Part shown: positions 24,255 through 35,440 of the stretch, piece after piece
How the letters are laid out: each line of letters opens with the position of its first letter
How positions within the stretch are numbered: the stretch's first letter is position 1
Assembly (NCBI GenBank): GCA_029851415.1
Contig: CM056743.1
Span: 2,666,001-2,730,000, forward strand
From: Eretmocerus hayati
Taxonomy: Eukaryota > Arthropoda > Insecta > Hymenoptera > Aphelinidae
Length of the DNA: 64,000 bases
Reading direction: 5' to 3'
Program-made: the position numbers and the translations under genes
Notes under the pieces: generated by a model
Database searches by the model: none
The model's input: the letters and a program-made list of their open reading frames with translations, nothing else
Told to the model about the DNA's origin: nothing

Positions 24255-24838
24255 GTCTCTCTCTCTCTCTTTTTTTTTTTTTTTTTTAAGGTGGTTAGAG
24301 GGCAAAATCTGCCTCAAGATCCTTTGGATCCGTCCCCAGACACCGGGCTGGTTCAGCTTACGCGGACTACGCATAGCCCACGTAGTCCATACCAGGCGGG
24401 ACACGGGTTTGGGTGGGGCCCACCGAGAAGTGGGCCCGGCAGTGTAATATCCCTCTCCCCTTGGTGTCCGATACCTAGGGCATCGGGCAATCAAGAAGGA
24501 GATCCACCTGCATCTGCCATCTCATCCCGGAACCGCGTGAGCATTACTTCAGGATGAGCGGCATGTCTCGCGCTCGATTGCGAGCGTTCCTCTTCTCCAT
24601 CTTCTCTCTTCGGCCACTTGTCGGCATCCTCTATCTTCATTCTTCATTGTTCCCTCTCTTTCTTCTTTCTTCCCTCTTCTTTCTTCTTTCTCCCCTCTTC
24701 AGGGCATCATATTCCTCCTGGAATCATTTGGGCCTCTTCTGTTTTCATTGGCAGACTCACTGTAATTCGCCGGCATCGAGGCGCCTCACTTCCGTCTCTT
24801 TCTCCTCCTTGCGGGTTCTCTCTCTCTCTCTCTCTCTT
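24255..24838 (-). mobile_element. R1-like LINE copy between (CT)n tracts
   Basis: On the minus strand a poly(A) (T run about 24,271-24,288) ends the element. The other end, near 24,815, falls in the same charged C-terminal region seen at 22,960-23,020, so this copy is shorter. TCTCTCTCTCTC tracts lie immediately outside both ends (24,257-24,270 and 24,817-24,837). That suggests insertion in a CT microsatellite, a habit known for some R1-clade families at other simple repeats. Confidence 0.65.
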
Positions 24839-25595
24839 TTGATCTTAGGAGAGACGAGCACATCACCCCGTTTAGGGAGCGTTTGGGTTGGTTACGTACT
24901 GATTCGCGAAGAATGTACTTTGCAGCTCTGTTAATGCACAAGATCATGCATTTAGGAGAGCCTGGCTACCTAGCTGCGATGTTCACCAGGTACCAATCTG
25001 AACGCCCCGCACGCGGTGATGCAGAAGAGCGGGTACTCAAAGTTCCCAATATGAGACTTGAATATGGAAGAAGATCTTTCCAGGTTCAATGTGCTCATTT
25101 GTGGAACTTTCTCCCTCCGGGCTTTCGGCAGCTGGGGAAAATGTCATTATTTAAAGAGGCTATGAAGGATTTTTTGCTCACACAGTCTCCCCAGAGGATT
25201 GATGTGGAGAAGAAGCATTACTTCAATCTCTAAACTTTGAAAGGCTTGGGCTGACTTGTTGCTTGATTCGTTCATCTAGAATAAAATTATAAGTATAGGT
25301 GTGACCCTTCGTCAATTGACTGAACTTTTCTGTAATATGACTGTGAGCCCTGCCATTTCATTTTATATTTTTATATTCTTATATTATTCTATGAAGTTTG
25401 TGAATCTCCTGAGTGCTACCTGGCTAGTCACAAATTGTGATATACTTAAGATTTGTCCTTGACCAAATGACTTCATTATTTTTATTAATGTGCACTATTG
25501 ATCTGTGATATATATTACCATATGTAACTGATTATTTTTCTTTTTGTCTTCGGACGAATAAACGGGCATCAATCAATCAATCAATCTCTCCCTCC
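24838..25595 (+). pseudogene. CR1/jockey-like LINE, 3' end with (TCAA)n tail
   Basis: An open frame to 25,233 codes the last part of a LINE ORF2: RERLGWL, ALLMHKIMHLGEPGYLA, RRSFQVQCAHLWNFLP, then FKEAMKDFLL near the stop, matching the C-terminal layout of the neighbouring LINEs but with different residues. A 3' UTR of about 350 bp ends in AATAAACGGGCATC followed by repeated AATC, the simple-repeat tail of such LINEs. It is a second subfamily, 5'-truncated. Confidence 0.75.
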
Positions 25596-25689
25596 CTCCC
25601 GCCCTGCTACAGAGGATGAGAGAAATAAACTTTTCATTACTCTAACCTAAAAATGCCGAGTTTAAATAGGATTTTAGGGTTCTCGTAAT

Positions 25690-25828
25690 GAAAAAATATA
25701 TCCGCACCTCGCTTGCAAGCCCATTTTGGGCACTGGAGGACATGTCCGTCTCGCTTCGCTCGACAGACAAATTGTCCTAGTGCCCAAAATGGGCTACCGC
25801 GCTCAGTACGGAAATATACTATTTCAAA
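25690..25828. repeat. Nested hairpin element
   Basis: The arm AGCCCATTTTGGGCACT (25,718) is followed by its perfect complement AGTGCCCAAAATGGGCT (25,779). Inside is GGAC with GTCC, and at the tip CTCGCTTCGCTCGA. Outside are CCGCACCTCG and CAGTACGG. The whole can fold as one long hairpin. It shares the GCACCTCG head with the hairpin at 27,340-27,500. Confidence 0.65.
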
Positions 25829-26992
25829 TGAGGCTCTGGCTTGGTTTCACTCGTATTTAAGCGATCGGTCGCAAGCTGTAGTTGATAAAGATGGTGGGGT
25901 AGCTGATTTCAAGCCTAGTTCATCAGGATTCCCTCAAGGTTCAAACCCAGGACCAATCATTTTTTTTTGTATGCATTAGCCCTATCCTTCGCATACTCAA
26001 ATACTGTAAAGGTATGTTGTTTGCGGATGACTTCTAAATCTATATACAAGGGAGACCTAGCGGGTTACCATCGATGATTGAGAAACTCAATGCAGATTCA
26101 GCAAGTATCGCGTGATGGGCCGATGATAACAAGTTGATCCTGAATATCCCAAAGACTTTAGCAATGCTGTCTGCTTCTGTACGGTACCACATGAGACTCG
26201 ATTTGCGAAGCTTGCCACCAATGCTTATTAATGGTCATGTTATCCCCCTTCGAGAGTTTATAAAAAATTTGGGGGTGATTTTCTCGAAGGATCTGTCCTG
26301 GAACACTCACGTGGCCAGGATTTGCTCTAAAGTTCATGGAGTTCTGCATAAATTGCGTTACCGTGGACATTTTTGTCGACTGATATAAAGAAAATGCTCG
26401 TCAATGCACTGATAATGCCTCATTTCGATTACGCTTGCTTCGTCTATTACGATCTATCAGGGTACTTAGAAACAAAATTGCAGAAACTCCTAAACACGTG
26501 CGCTCGTTTCATTTTCCTCCTCCGCCGTGATGCCGAGCTTGGACCATACTATGAACGCCTACATTGGATGCCATTAGCACGTGATTATTTTTTAAGTGTA
26601 CAAACATATAAGATTTTCACAACTAGTACCCCAGAATACTTGCACGGTCTGTTCAAGCCCTTGAATGAAGAAGTGCGACGATCACAACGAGTTGAGTCTT
26701 TGAGAATGCACGTACCCCTAACGCGCACTACTGCCTATGAAAGGTCTTTCTCACTACAAGCAATGAAGATGTGGGAATCTATTCCAGTTGGAATCCGTTT
26801 GTTAACTCCCGTCGAAGAATTCAAAGTAGCGATCAGTATATTTTTTATGAGAAGGAAGATCCTGAGTAAGTCATGCGTTAGTTTAGTTGTATATGTGTCT
26901 CATAAGAATAATTGTTAACTGAGTGAATGATTGGCTATTTAATTTAAATATCATTGCTTGTATATATGTATGTAACCTTAAGTTCCCTTTAA

Positions 26993-28980
26993 CAAGAAGG
27001 GTGCCAGGCCCTCTGATCACCAATCCTCCTGGAACTCTAGGATATGTTTTGTTATACCAAAACATGTACCAAACGACTCTTATAACTTGCCAACGCTCCC
27101 TAGAATCATCCTGAGTACCAGGGTTAATATCCCAGGAAATAAGCCTTTTTCAGGTGGATTGATGCATCCATAGCACACCATGAGCCAGCTATTCTATGGC
27201 ATGGGACTTTCTTATGGACAAATATGAATAGTTACATGGAATAAAGACTGGAAGGAACAAATTCCAGCCATATGAGACTGGTATAGCTCATCTCAACCAT
27301 GGATGAGGGAAGTTGAGAATCAAAAAATTGACAAAATTAAGTTTATAGTCGCCGAGCTACAATCTAGCTGGGCGACTATAAAAAATAATATGCACCTCGT
27401 GCCACAATCGCGGCTTTCCATAACTCGTGCTGCAAACGGAGTTTGCAGCACTCATCATCAAAATCCGCGATTGTAGCATTCGGGTACATAATCTACTATT
27501 TTCAGCGACGGAATGATGAGTCTGGGAGGATTTAAGACTTTTCAATAAACCTACGATAATGAATATGATTTACTCACATTCAGAGACCATCACTTTCCCA
27601 ATTAATGATGTCAAATAGCAGCTGCACTGTGTAAACTGCCAAGGCCAGCCAAGGAAAGTCACAACCAACAGCAGATCCTGCGACTGACCTGTAAAAATTT
27701 GACAACAAAGTATCGTGCTCAACTCACACTCTGACTCTGGACATTTCACACTGATTCTACATGTAATAATCCACCAGCTCATTGAAAAAATTCAATCTGA
27801 ACTGATCTGAAATAGCTCTGTTGACACAAAGTTATCTGATTTTGACCACGTTTGGAACAATGTCACAAGCAAAGCCAATTCAGCGCCTCAAAATGAATAC
27901 TCATCTGAGAAATCCAAACCGCAGGCTATCTGCCACGGACTGTCAGGATGGTTGTCGACGATTTTAGTGATGAAAAAGTGATCAAGTGCGAGTTTCTCTC
28001 AAGCTAAACAAGGAGTGAAAAATACGACTGAATACGACACTTGTATGACTTTTGTCGTCTGCTCCATTATAGCATGGCAAACTCTGCTGGTACAACAGTT
28101 TCTCGCAAACCATCACCCACCTGGCCTCATATTCATTGGTCTGCTTGAGAGAAATTCACACTTTACCATTCATGGTCGAGAAGCATCTTGAAAATCCGTG
28201 GCTGGTGGTCTGCAGTTTGGGGTTTTCAGATGAATACTTTTAGGTGCTGTAGAATTTGCTTGTGATATTGTTCTAAGCGTGGTCAGAATCGGGTTAACTT
28301 TGTGTCAACAGAGCTATTTCAGATCAGTTCAGATTGAATTTTCTCAATCAACTGGTGGATAAAAACATGTAGAATCAGTGTGAAATATGCAGAGTCAGAG
28401 TGTGAGTTGAGCACGATACTTTGTTGTCAAATTTTTACAGGTCAGTCGCAGGATCTGCTATTGGTTGTGACTTTCCTTGGGTGGCCTTGGCAGTTTACAC
28501 AGTGCAGCTGCTATTTGACAACACTAATAGGAAAAGTGATGGTCTCTGAATGTGAGTAAATCAAATTCATTATTGTATGTTGATTCAAAAGTCTTATATC
28601 CTCCCAGACTCATCATTCCGTCGCTGAAAAACTCTATTTTGTCAATTTTTTGATTCTCAACTTCCCTCATCCATGGTTGAGATGAGCTATACCAGTCTTA
28701 TATGGCTGAAATTTCTTCCTTCCAGTCTCTATTCTATGTAACTATTCTTATTTGTCCATAAGAAAGTCCCATGCCATAGAATAGCTGGCTCATGGAGTGC
28801 TATGGATGCATCAATCCACCTGGAAAAGGCCTATTTGCTGGGATATTGACCCTGGTACTTAGGATGATTCTAGGAAGCTTTGGCAAGTTATAAGAGTGGT
28901 TTGTTACATGTTTTGGTATAACAAAACATATCCTAGAGTTCCAAGAGGATTGGTGATCCGAAGGCCTGGCAACCTCCTTG
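26993..28980. mobile_element. 2-kb foldback element with TAA duplication
   Basis: Two arms of about 0.8-0.95 kb are inverted copies of each other. The ends read CAAGAAGGGTGCCAGG and, inverted, CAAGGAGGTTGCCAGG, and TAA borders both sides (26,990-26,992 and 28,981-28,983). A 3-bp TWA duplication suggests the PIF/Harbinger group, but I see no transposase. The left arm has an extra hairpin (27,340-27,500) that the right arm lacks. The loop is about 250 bp near 27,945-28,190. Confidence 0.75.
27340..27500. repeat. Hairpin element inserted in a foldback arm
   Basis: Comparing the two arms of the host foldback shows that these 160 bases are an insertion: the right arm joins directly across the site. 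The insert is two hairpins: TATAGTCGCC with GGCGACTATA, then CAATCGCGG with CCGCGATTG enclosing TGCTGCAAAC and GTTTGCAGCA. Its GCACCTCG head is shared with the hairpin at 25,690. Confidence 0.65.
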
Positions 28981-29282
28981 TAAGTATGCTCTTATTTGTA
29001 TTCTAAGTGTATCGATAATGCTCACCTTTTGCGATACGGACCATGGCATAATAAACTTATTCATCAATCAATCAATCCCTCCCATGAAACTCGGTATTTG
29101 CTCCAAAAGCGGGCTGCTGGCGGCGATCATCTACACTCCTCGATCGATTCTTGGGCGGCTCTGTGATCCGACAAAAACGCACGTGTGGTCGTTCGAATTA
29201 CCTCATCTAGCCCTACAACTTTTACTCGGAACATTTTTCTGTAGAATCCGTTATTCTTGAAAAATCGCAAGAAACCATTTTT

Positions 29283-29443
29283 AATTGCCTTTTTGATCAA
29301 TCTTGAGCACGTTCCGCAATCAAAGTTTGATCACACTTTAGATATTAGGAATCCGCTCACTCTCATCTTTCCGAATCACTAACTCACTGACTTCTTCATT
29401 TTATGAAAATTTTCGTTATGAGTTTTACTGTAGATTGACGGAA
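29283..29443. repeat. Right arm of the 7-kb inverted repeat
   Basis: This segment matches 22,297-22,430 inverted, including CTTTCCGAATCACTAACT and ACTGTAGATTGAC. Both arms are diverged. Confidence 0.7.
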
Positions 29444-29501
29444 CTAAGCAGGAAGCTACACGTCAGGTTCCTGGAGAACACACAGACTGATACCGGATGG
29501 C

Positions 29502-29672
29502 ATGAAATTGGCAGCAGCGGTGGTAATCCTCGCAAACGTGTTCAACTCGCTTGATCTGGCATGGGCGCAGTTCAAGTGGAAAATCCTCTGTTCGTCCATC
29601 AGCAAAGAGAACTTTATTGGATCCATTCCGATGGCTGAAAGAATCGTGTCAGGGACTTTCTGTTGGAACTGA
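29502..29672 (+). CDS. Small open frame with signal-peptide-like start
   Basis: A 56-residue frame starts MKLAAAVVILANV and continues LDLAWA then Q, which looks like a secretory signal with a possible cleavage after AWA. The rest contains two Cys. I do not recognise it. It lies next to a foldback arm in transposon-rich sequence and ahead of the odorant receptor exon at 30,126, so it may be chance or part of a decayed gene. Confidence 0.2.
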   Translation: MKLAAAVVILANVFNSLDLAWAQFKWKILCSSISKENFIGSIPMAERIVSGTFCWN

Positions 29673-30125
29673 GTCGAAGAAACAATAATAAATTATTTTG
29701 TCTTAGCGTGCAAAAGTGTCCAAATTTTTCCACAGTCTGTTCTTGAGTGCACAAGAGACCTCAGAGGATTTGGTCGATCTTTCTCATCTTCGTTTCTAAG
29801 GAAGATGCTTTTTGCCAAAGACTGAAGGTCTGAAAATGTTTGTTTGTTCTTTTCCCCCCATAAAGTTAGCCTCTTGGAGCGCACATAAGCTTAACGATTG
29901 ACGAATGGTCTCACTATCAAATGTGGGCAGTTTTTTCGGGCGCATCTTTTTGCGAAAAAAATGATCGGATGGGGAATTGATTATGCTCCTCTTTCGATCT
30001 TGTTTGGAAGTTACTAATCATACAAAATAAATTGGTCCGGATATCTCTGTTGGAACATAGATGATGTTGCTATAAACCTCTTTTTTGAGTCTTTCATCAA
30101 ATTTTTGATATATTTCACGAATCAG

Positions 30126-30225
30126 ATTGATGTCACTCACAAATGACATGATCGAGATGATTCTGTTGGCACAAATCCTCGGTCTGGCTGTCTCAACAAT
30201 ACTTCTTGGATTTGACGGGATTCAA
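30126..30225 (+). CDS. Odorant receptor exon (membrane segment)
   Basis: One base plus 33 codons: LMSLTNDMIEMILLAQILGL, then AVSTILLGFDGIQ. This matches the receptor family's stretch after the basic QxxLxR motif, with the LLxQxLG and GF signatures of a transmembrane helix. The acceptor is CACGAATCAG, the donor GTGAGT. The exon needs two bases from the previous exon, and the exon ending at 11,930 supplies AG to complete an Arg codon. No other upstream partner was seen between. Confidence 0.6.
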
Positions 30226-30379
30226 GTGAGTATGTTGAAGTATCTGAAGCGGGAGGTCCTGGTACAATAATTGAAGGGTCTTACGCATATGCTGAAATCT
30301 GCTCCAAATATGATGGCACCAAGAGTCCTGAAGGAGATAGCCATTTCGAGACCCTAAATAGTCCCGCAACCACGGTCGT

Positions 30380-31850
30380 TATTACAAGAGGGGAGGGGGA
30401 GGAGGGGCAGTCGCCCAGGAGCCCGCGGGCCCGCATCTCGGGGGGCCCCGCGGACCTCAACCGGGGTGAATGTGGACCACTTTGGACCTTCCACTGTGAT
30501 TTTCTTGGTCTTATTTACACCAAAACATAATGTATGGTTAGTGAAAATTGGAATCTCGAGCTCAGCTTCAAGGTCCTGTTGTCAGACTTTGATCTTGACC
30601 CCGTGGTTTTTCAAAAATTGCAAAAAACAGAGTGGTCACACCCCGTCGATAGGGGTGAATGTGTCCACCTATGCCTCGCCTGCGTCTAAAGCGCACGGCT
30701 CGTACATGGAGGTGTCTCTAATAGGCTGTTCCGTACATTCTCCCATAGTTAAGAAAGATGACTTATTAGAAATTATTCAAAGGTATCGAATACTAGGAAT
30801 AACTTATTTGCGAAATGATCCAACTGAAATGACTTACTAAAATTGACTCATTAGGAAAACAAACTTCAGAATCATTCCAACAAGCAACGGATCATGCAGA
30901 TCTTTTCTCTATATCTCAAGACGTAGAATGTTATCTTCAATTGGATTTTTCAAATAACTCATTATGGATGAGTCAATTTTAGTGTCTCAAATCCCTGAGT
31001 CACTCCTCATGAGTCACTCATTCTATGTAGGATCGTCAGTGACTGTTATACAGTACATATGCCTCGCGATTGCACCTTTAACCAAATTCTGAGAGTTCTA
31101 TCTGTCAACATTGTACCAGGATTGTGGGATTGAAATCGAAAATATTTTCAGAACAGAACTTGACAAAACTATTGGATAGACCAAATCTAACCGACCTGCA
31201 GCAGGTGAGCACATTCACAGCGGTCCAGCAGCGGGAGTCGATAGTGTCTCGTCCCACTAGTCGTTCCAAGCAACCGTCTCACTCTAGCCCGGTCGATAGA
31301 ACTCACCGGAATCACTGGATGTTCCAAATTCAACCGACCTGCATCGGGTGGACACATACATTGATACCAGAACCTACCACAATTTCCTGGATAGATCAAA
31401 TTTAGTCGAGCTGCAGCATATGGACACATTCACCCCGGTCCAGACGGAAATTGACAATGTCTCTACGAAGTGGTCGTTCCAGAATAACCATCGCACTCAA
31501 GCCTGGTCGGTAACGCATTTTCTCTGTCGAGGACATCATTATCGACTGGCGCCAGAAAAAAGTCAGGAAGCTTAGTACGAGTCTAAGTTATTTGTTCAGA
31601 AAAAAGTTTGGGCGGTGCAATATTTGTTCTGATTCTTTAACTCCATTCAACATCAAAAAAGATACTCTAGACTTTGCTTTCATAAAATGAAACTTGTCAT
31701 TTGAGAAAGTAGAGATTGCAGGCTACAAAATGACCACCTGCAGATTTCTTTAGATGCTACTGAAGTCAAAATATGACGCTGACAATCTTTTTCGGGAAAA
31801 GTGGACACTATCATTCCGGTGGTCACATTCATCCCGGTTTACGGTATTTG
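30380..31850. repeat. Region with repeated GGGGTGAATGTG motif and a 72-bp tandem
   Basis: CCGGGGTGAATGTGGACCAC (30,461) recurs as GGGGTGAATGTGTCCACC (30,652) and inverted as GGACACATTCACCCCGG (31,422) and GTCACATTCATCCCGG (31,820). Between 31,183 and 31,445, units beginning CAAATYYAACCGACCTGCA recur at 31,183, 31,327 and 31,398, spacings of 144 and 71 bp, so the unit is about 72 bp. A very GC-rich patch lies at 30,390-30,460. Open frames of 75-124 residues show no motif. Confidence 0.5.
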
Positions 31851-32054
31851 GGCAGATTCCTCAAACTAGGCCACTTTGGCTTCGAAGTTTGGGAAATCTC
31901 AAAATGGCAGCATGCCCTCCGTTGACTTTTACTCGATCAAAGTAATGCTCATAGAATGATGTTTTAAATCACTTCGCTGCCAAGGCACGGCATAGCAGCT
32001 TCGCGAGCATTTCGAGAGGGCATAGGAGATTTCGCCATGAGTTCAAATGGAAGC

Positions 32055-32698
32055 CTAACCCACTGAGCACCGTTCGTTCCCGAAACGTACCACGGAAGGT
32101 TCCCCCCGGAACTAATGCAACCTTTGCCGGGCGTTCCTACGACCCACCAGCAACATTGTGGGTATATATAGAAATGTCCGCGGACGACTATGTACATAGG
32201 GCGTTGTGTCATGGTTCCCAGAACCCTCCAGTGGTTCCGTAACGGTTTTGTAATGGTTGTTTGTTGCAACCTAGAACTTGGAAATTTTTTTGTTAAATAA
32301 ATAAAATAATTGTTATTTTTCTTCTTTCCTCTGCAGGCTATTTAAGAACAGTCTCATTGTCTCCTCTCCACGAAGTGACCGTATTTGTGATTCAGCCCAG
32401 CCGAAGAGATTGAACGAATAGCCTGCAAGAGAAAGAACAAAAAATAACAATTATTTTATTTATTTAACAAAAAAATTTCCAAGTTCTAGGTTGCAACAAA
32501 CAACCATTACCAAACCATTACGGAACCACTGGAAGGTTCCGGGAACCATGACACAACGCCCTAGATACGTAGTCGTCCGCGGACATTTCTACCTACCCAC
32601 AACGTTGCTGGTGGGTCGTAGGAACGCCCGGCGGAGGTTGCATTAGTTCCGCGGGGAACCTTCCGTGATACGTTTCGGGAACAAACGGTGTTCAGTGG
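32055..32698. mobile_element. 640-bp palindromic element
   Basis: Near-perfect arms of about 280 bp start CCCACTGAGCACCGTTCGTT and end with the complement of CCCACTGAACACCG. The loop is about 85 bp near 32,330-32,415. The arms agree at more than 90 percent by eye, so the insertion is fairly recent. Neither TTAA nor any other target duplication is clear, so I leave the superfamily open. Confidence 0.8.
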
Positions 32699-34530
32699 GA
32701 AATGAGCGTTTCTGAAGAACTTTTCACAATGCTGGAATACAGCTATGGATGATAACGTAAGTGAGCACTTGAATGTATCAGCCTAAACCAAAGGGCAAAT
32801 GTTATATCCGAGCCTTGAAACAAAATATCCTTCGCTTCAATACGATCGAATAAAATTTGACTCATCCTAGCACATTCGAAGAGGGGAGAACTTGGAAAAT
32901 GATGTGGAGATAATTGGTATTCTCATTCACTTTTACTAATATTTTAGGGACGCTGTGCAAATTTTTGCGTTGATTCCAACTGTATTTGTTGGATGATACA
33001 TTGGAGAGAAGTAACCCAGGAATGCGATGGCGAGGTACTAAATTTGCCGAAACTGTATGACTTGGAAAATCAGTTCTTTTGTTCAACTTAGAGATGATTA
33101 CGCCAAGCTCATACCGCGACACAGGCCACAATTTCCAATATTTTCTTATGTAGGAGATATCATTGCGGAAATCTTGAGATGAACCACATTGTTGCGCAAA
33201 TTCTTCTGCCTACAGTATGACCTTTCTGAAGAAAAGAAACGCGACTGATAAGAGAAACTTTATTTTCCTCATTCCACATCGGTAGATCGAGGTCAACGTA
33301 GGAAAAACCCATTGTGATTAAATGAGTTAAACTCATGAAGCTACGAAAAGCTCAAGGCATTCGTTGATATGGCCGATTTTGTCAAGTGATTGCCTAAGAA
33401 TTTCTGGAAGTTGATGCAAAACTGATATGAGTTGGGATCGTTGACGTGATTTCAGCGAGGCCACCAACCATACATGGGCTACAAAATTGGATGTGCAATC
33501 CCCAACACTTTACAAAAACGTAGACAAAAGTCCACAGATGTCCGTTGACTTCTCCCTTTTTTCTGTTTCTCAATAAAGCTTCAAAGTTCTCGGGAAACTC
33601 CCATATATTTCAATCCCTCAAATTAGTACACATCTTCGTGTATACATGAGCTCTTTGGTGTTGGAAAATCAAGAAGTCAGGTCTAATAGTTCGCGCAGTG
33701 TCTTCTGAAGGTGACATGCTCTAGTCACCAAAACGTATACTTTCGTCATTTGTCGATACGTACAAGCTTTGCATTGGGACTGATATGGATCAAGAGGATA
33801 GCATGATTTCGATTGTTATTCATTCAAGTGTGAATATCATGTTACGCGTGCTGCCAACTGCATTAGGATTGAGATTTTCAGATCAGATCTCGAACTGGGA
33901 ATTCTGTACGCAGATGAGAACAACTAATCCCGAAAGTGAGGGAATCGATCAAACCTGCAAAAATTGGATATTCTAGTCCAAGCGTCTATCGGGGAAATCT
34001 TTCCTTAGTTCTGGAATTAATCTTTGGTCTGTCTCTTAAGATACTTTCTCCAACTGATTCCAGAATCATTCTCTAACCCAAAAATCGCCACTTTGAACAT
34101 GATTCTTGGATTCTTTTAGTATTTAGTATTTAGACCGAATCCATATGAGATCAGGCAGTAAAAATGGCCGAAGTCACGGATTCTTCTGGGGATTTTTCAT
34201 ATGATTCTAGCTGCAAATCGGGGGACACGTATTTTTTCATTTGGCACAGGACCGCTTTGTTTCGGAGCTGTGAAATTGTTTACTTTCACGTCGGAATCAT
34301 GAAATTTCAGAAAATTCACCACTCTGAAACGGTAAAATATGGATTATTTGAGTGTTTCTTTGTGTATCCATGAATACCTTGATCTTTGCCATCAAGTGGC
34401 AAATACTACACCGTGATCTATTGCTATTAGCCGGGAATTCACTTTAAACTCCTCAGAATGTCAATTTTCATGAAAAAAAAAAGTCAATAGCTTTTACGGA
34501 CAAGCATATTTCTGTCTAAGTCTTTTTTGA
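32699..34530. other. No recognisable gene
   Basis: Nothing identifiable in about 1.8 kb. Frames of 63-89 residues lack motifs. It is AT-rich with no clear repeat and would lie in an intron of the odorant receptor if the exons at 30,126 and 36,195 belong together. Confidence 0.35.
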
Positions 34531-34531
34531 G

Positions 34532-35440
34532 AATTGGTTGAATCCGGAGGAAGATATTGGCATTGGTTTGAACTACGCTAAAAGACAGGGCGGTAGTCAA
34601 TAAAATCGTTTCTCGTGAAATCTCCAATTATTCGGGGATAATCGTAGTTTGCACACCCCAATCGAGTTTTTTCAACAGTCTGATGATATTTTGGAGATCT
34701 GTAAGTAGAAGCTTGATACGCAAAAGTCGGTCCAAGCAATTGTTTTGTAATGAATCTCGGTATTCTCAAAAATGTGGAGGAAATTTCAATATTTTTCCTT
34801 GTATTTCTGCCATTGTCAAAGAACTCTACGGATGGAAATGATGAGAAAAAAATCTGTGATAAGATGATCTTGGTCGATGAGGGTGAAGGAATACTCTCAA
34901 TACTTCAAGACAAGAGGAGTGAATATATTGTGAGTCAATACAATTCACATAGAAATATTCGAATCAAAAAATTACAACATGATTTCGGAGTTTTGATTAA
35001 TCAGCCGATGTTAAGTTTTGACTGAATCGATGTCCACCCACGGATGCTGTGCAGTTCTAGCAATTTTGAATTTCTTCAAAAATTGCTTCGGCTTATCTAC
35101 ATCATGCTCGTGTTATCTCCCACTAGATGTCCCTAAAGCGGTGCATGCTCAAGAGGGAATCACGATATTTTGGAAAATCATTTCTTAGGATTCTCACTAT
35201 CACCTGAAGAATCTAAAAAAAAGCAGACCTCTTACACACAAGAACTATTCACATTATATTATAACGACATAGCTCTGGAGTTTTACTGCAGTTATGATAA
35301 CTGATTGTAGTCTGCAAATGACAATAATTCCCGAAAAATCGGAGAATTTACGAGAAATGATTTCATTGACCCCCGCCCTGTCTTTTAGCAAAGTTCAAAC
35401 CAATGCCAATGTCTCCTTCCTGATTCAACCTATTCTCTGC
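34532..35440. repeat. Foldback with short diverged arms
   Basis: The left arm (34,532-34,660) includes GACATTGGCATTGGTTTGAA-like sequence, GCTAAAAGACAGGGCGG and GTCAATAAAATC. The right arm (35,305-35,440) holds the complements. The 640-bp middle contains a 91-residue frame (34,750-35,025) with no known motif. Confidence 0.6.

Larger units (their letters stand above)
25829..29075 (+). mobile_element. CR1/jockey-like LINE interrupted by a 2-kb foldback
   Basis: Reverse transcriptase pieces occur in order: ALAWFHSYLSDR, a PQGS-like box in SGFPQGSNPGP, the catalytic FADD (about 26,019-26,030, followed directly by a stop), then NLGVIFSKDLSW. After a frame break at about 26,385 the frame 26,373-26,918 runs from KKMLVNALIMPHFDYA to the C-terminus. 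The 3' UTR is split by a foldback (26,993-28,980) and resumes at 28,984, ending AATAAACTTATTCATC plus AATC repeats. Frameshifts and stops make it inactive. The missing front half is 5' truncation. Confidence 0.8.
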
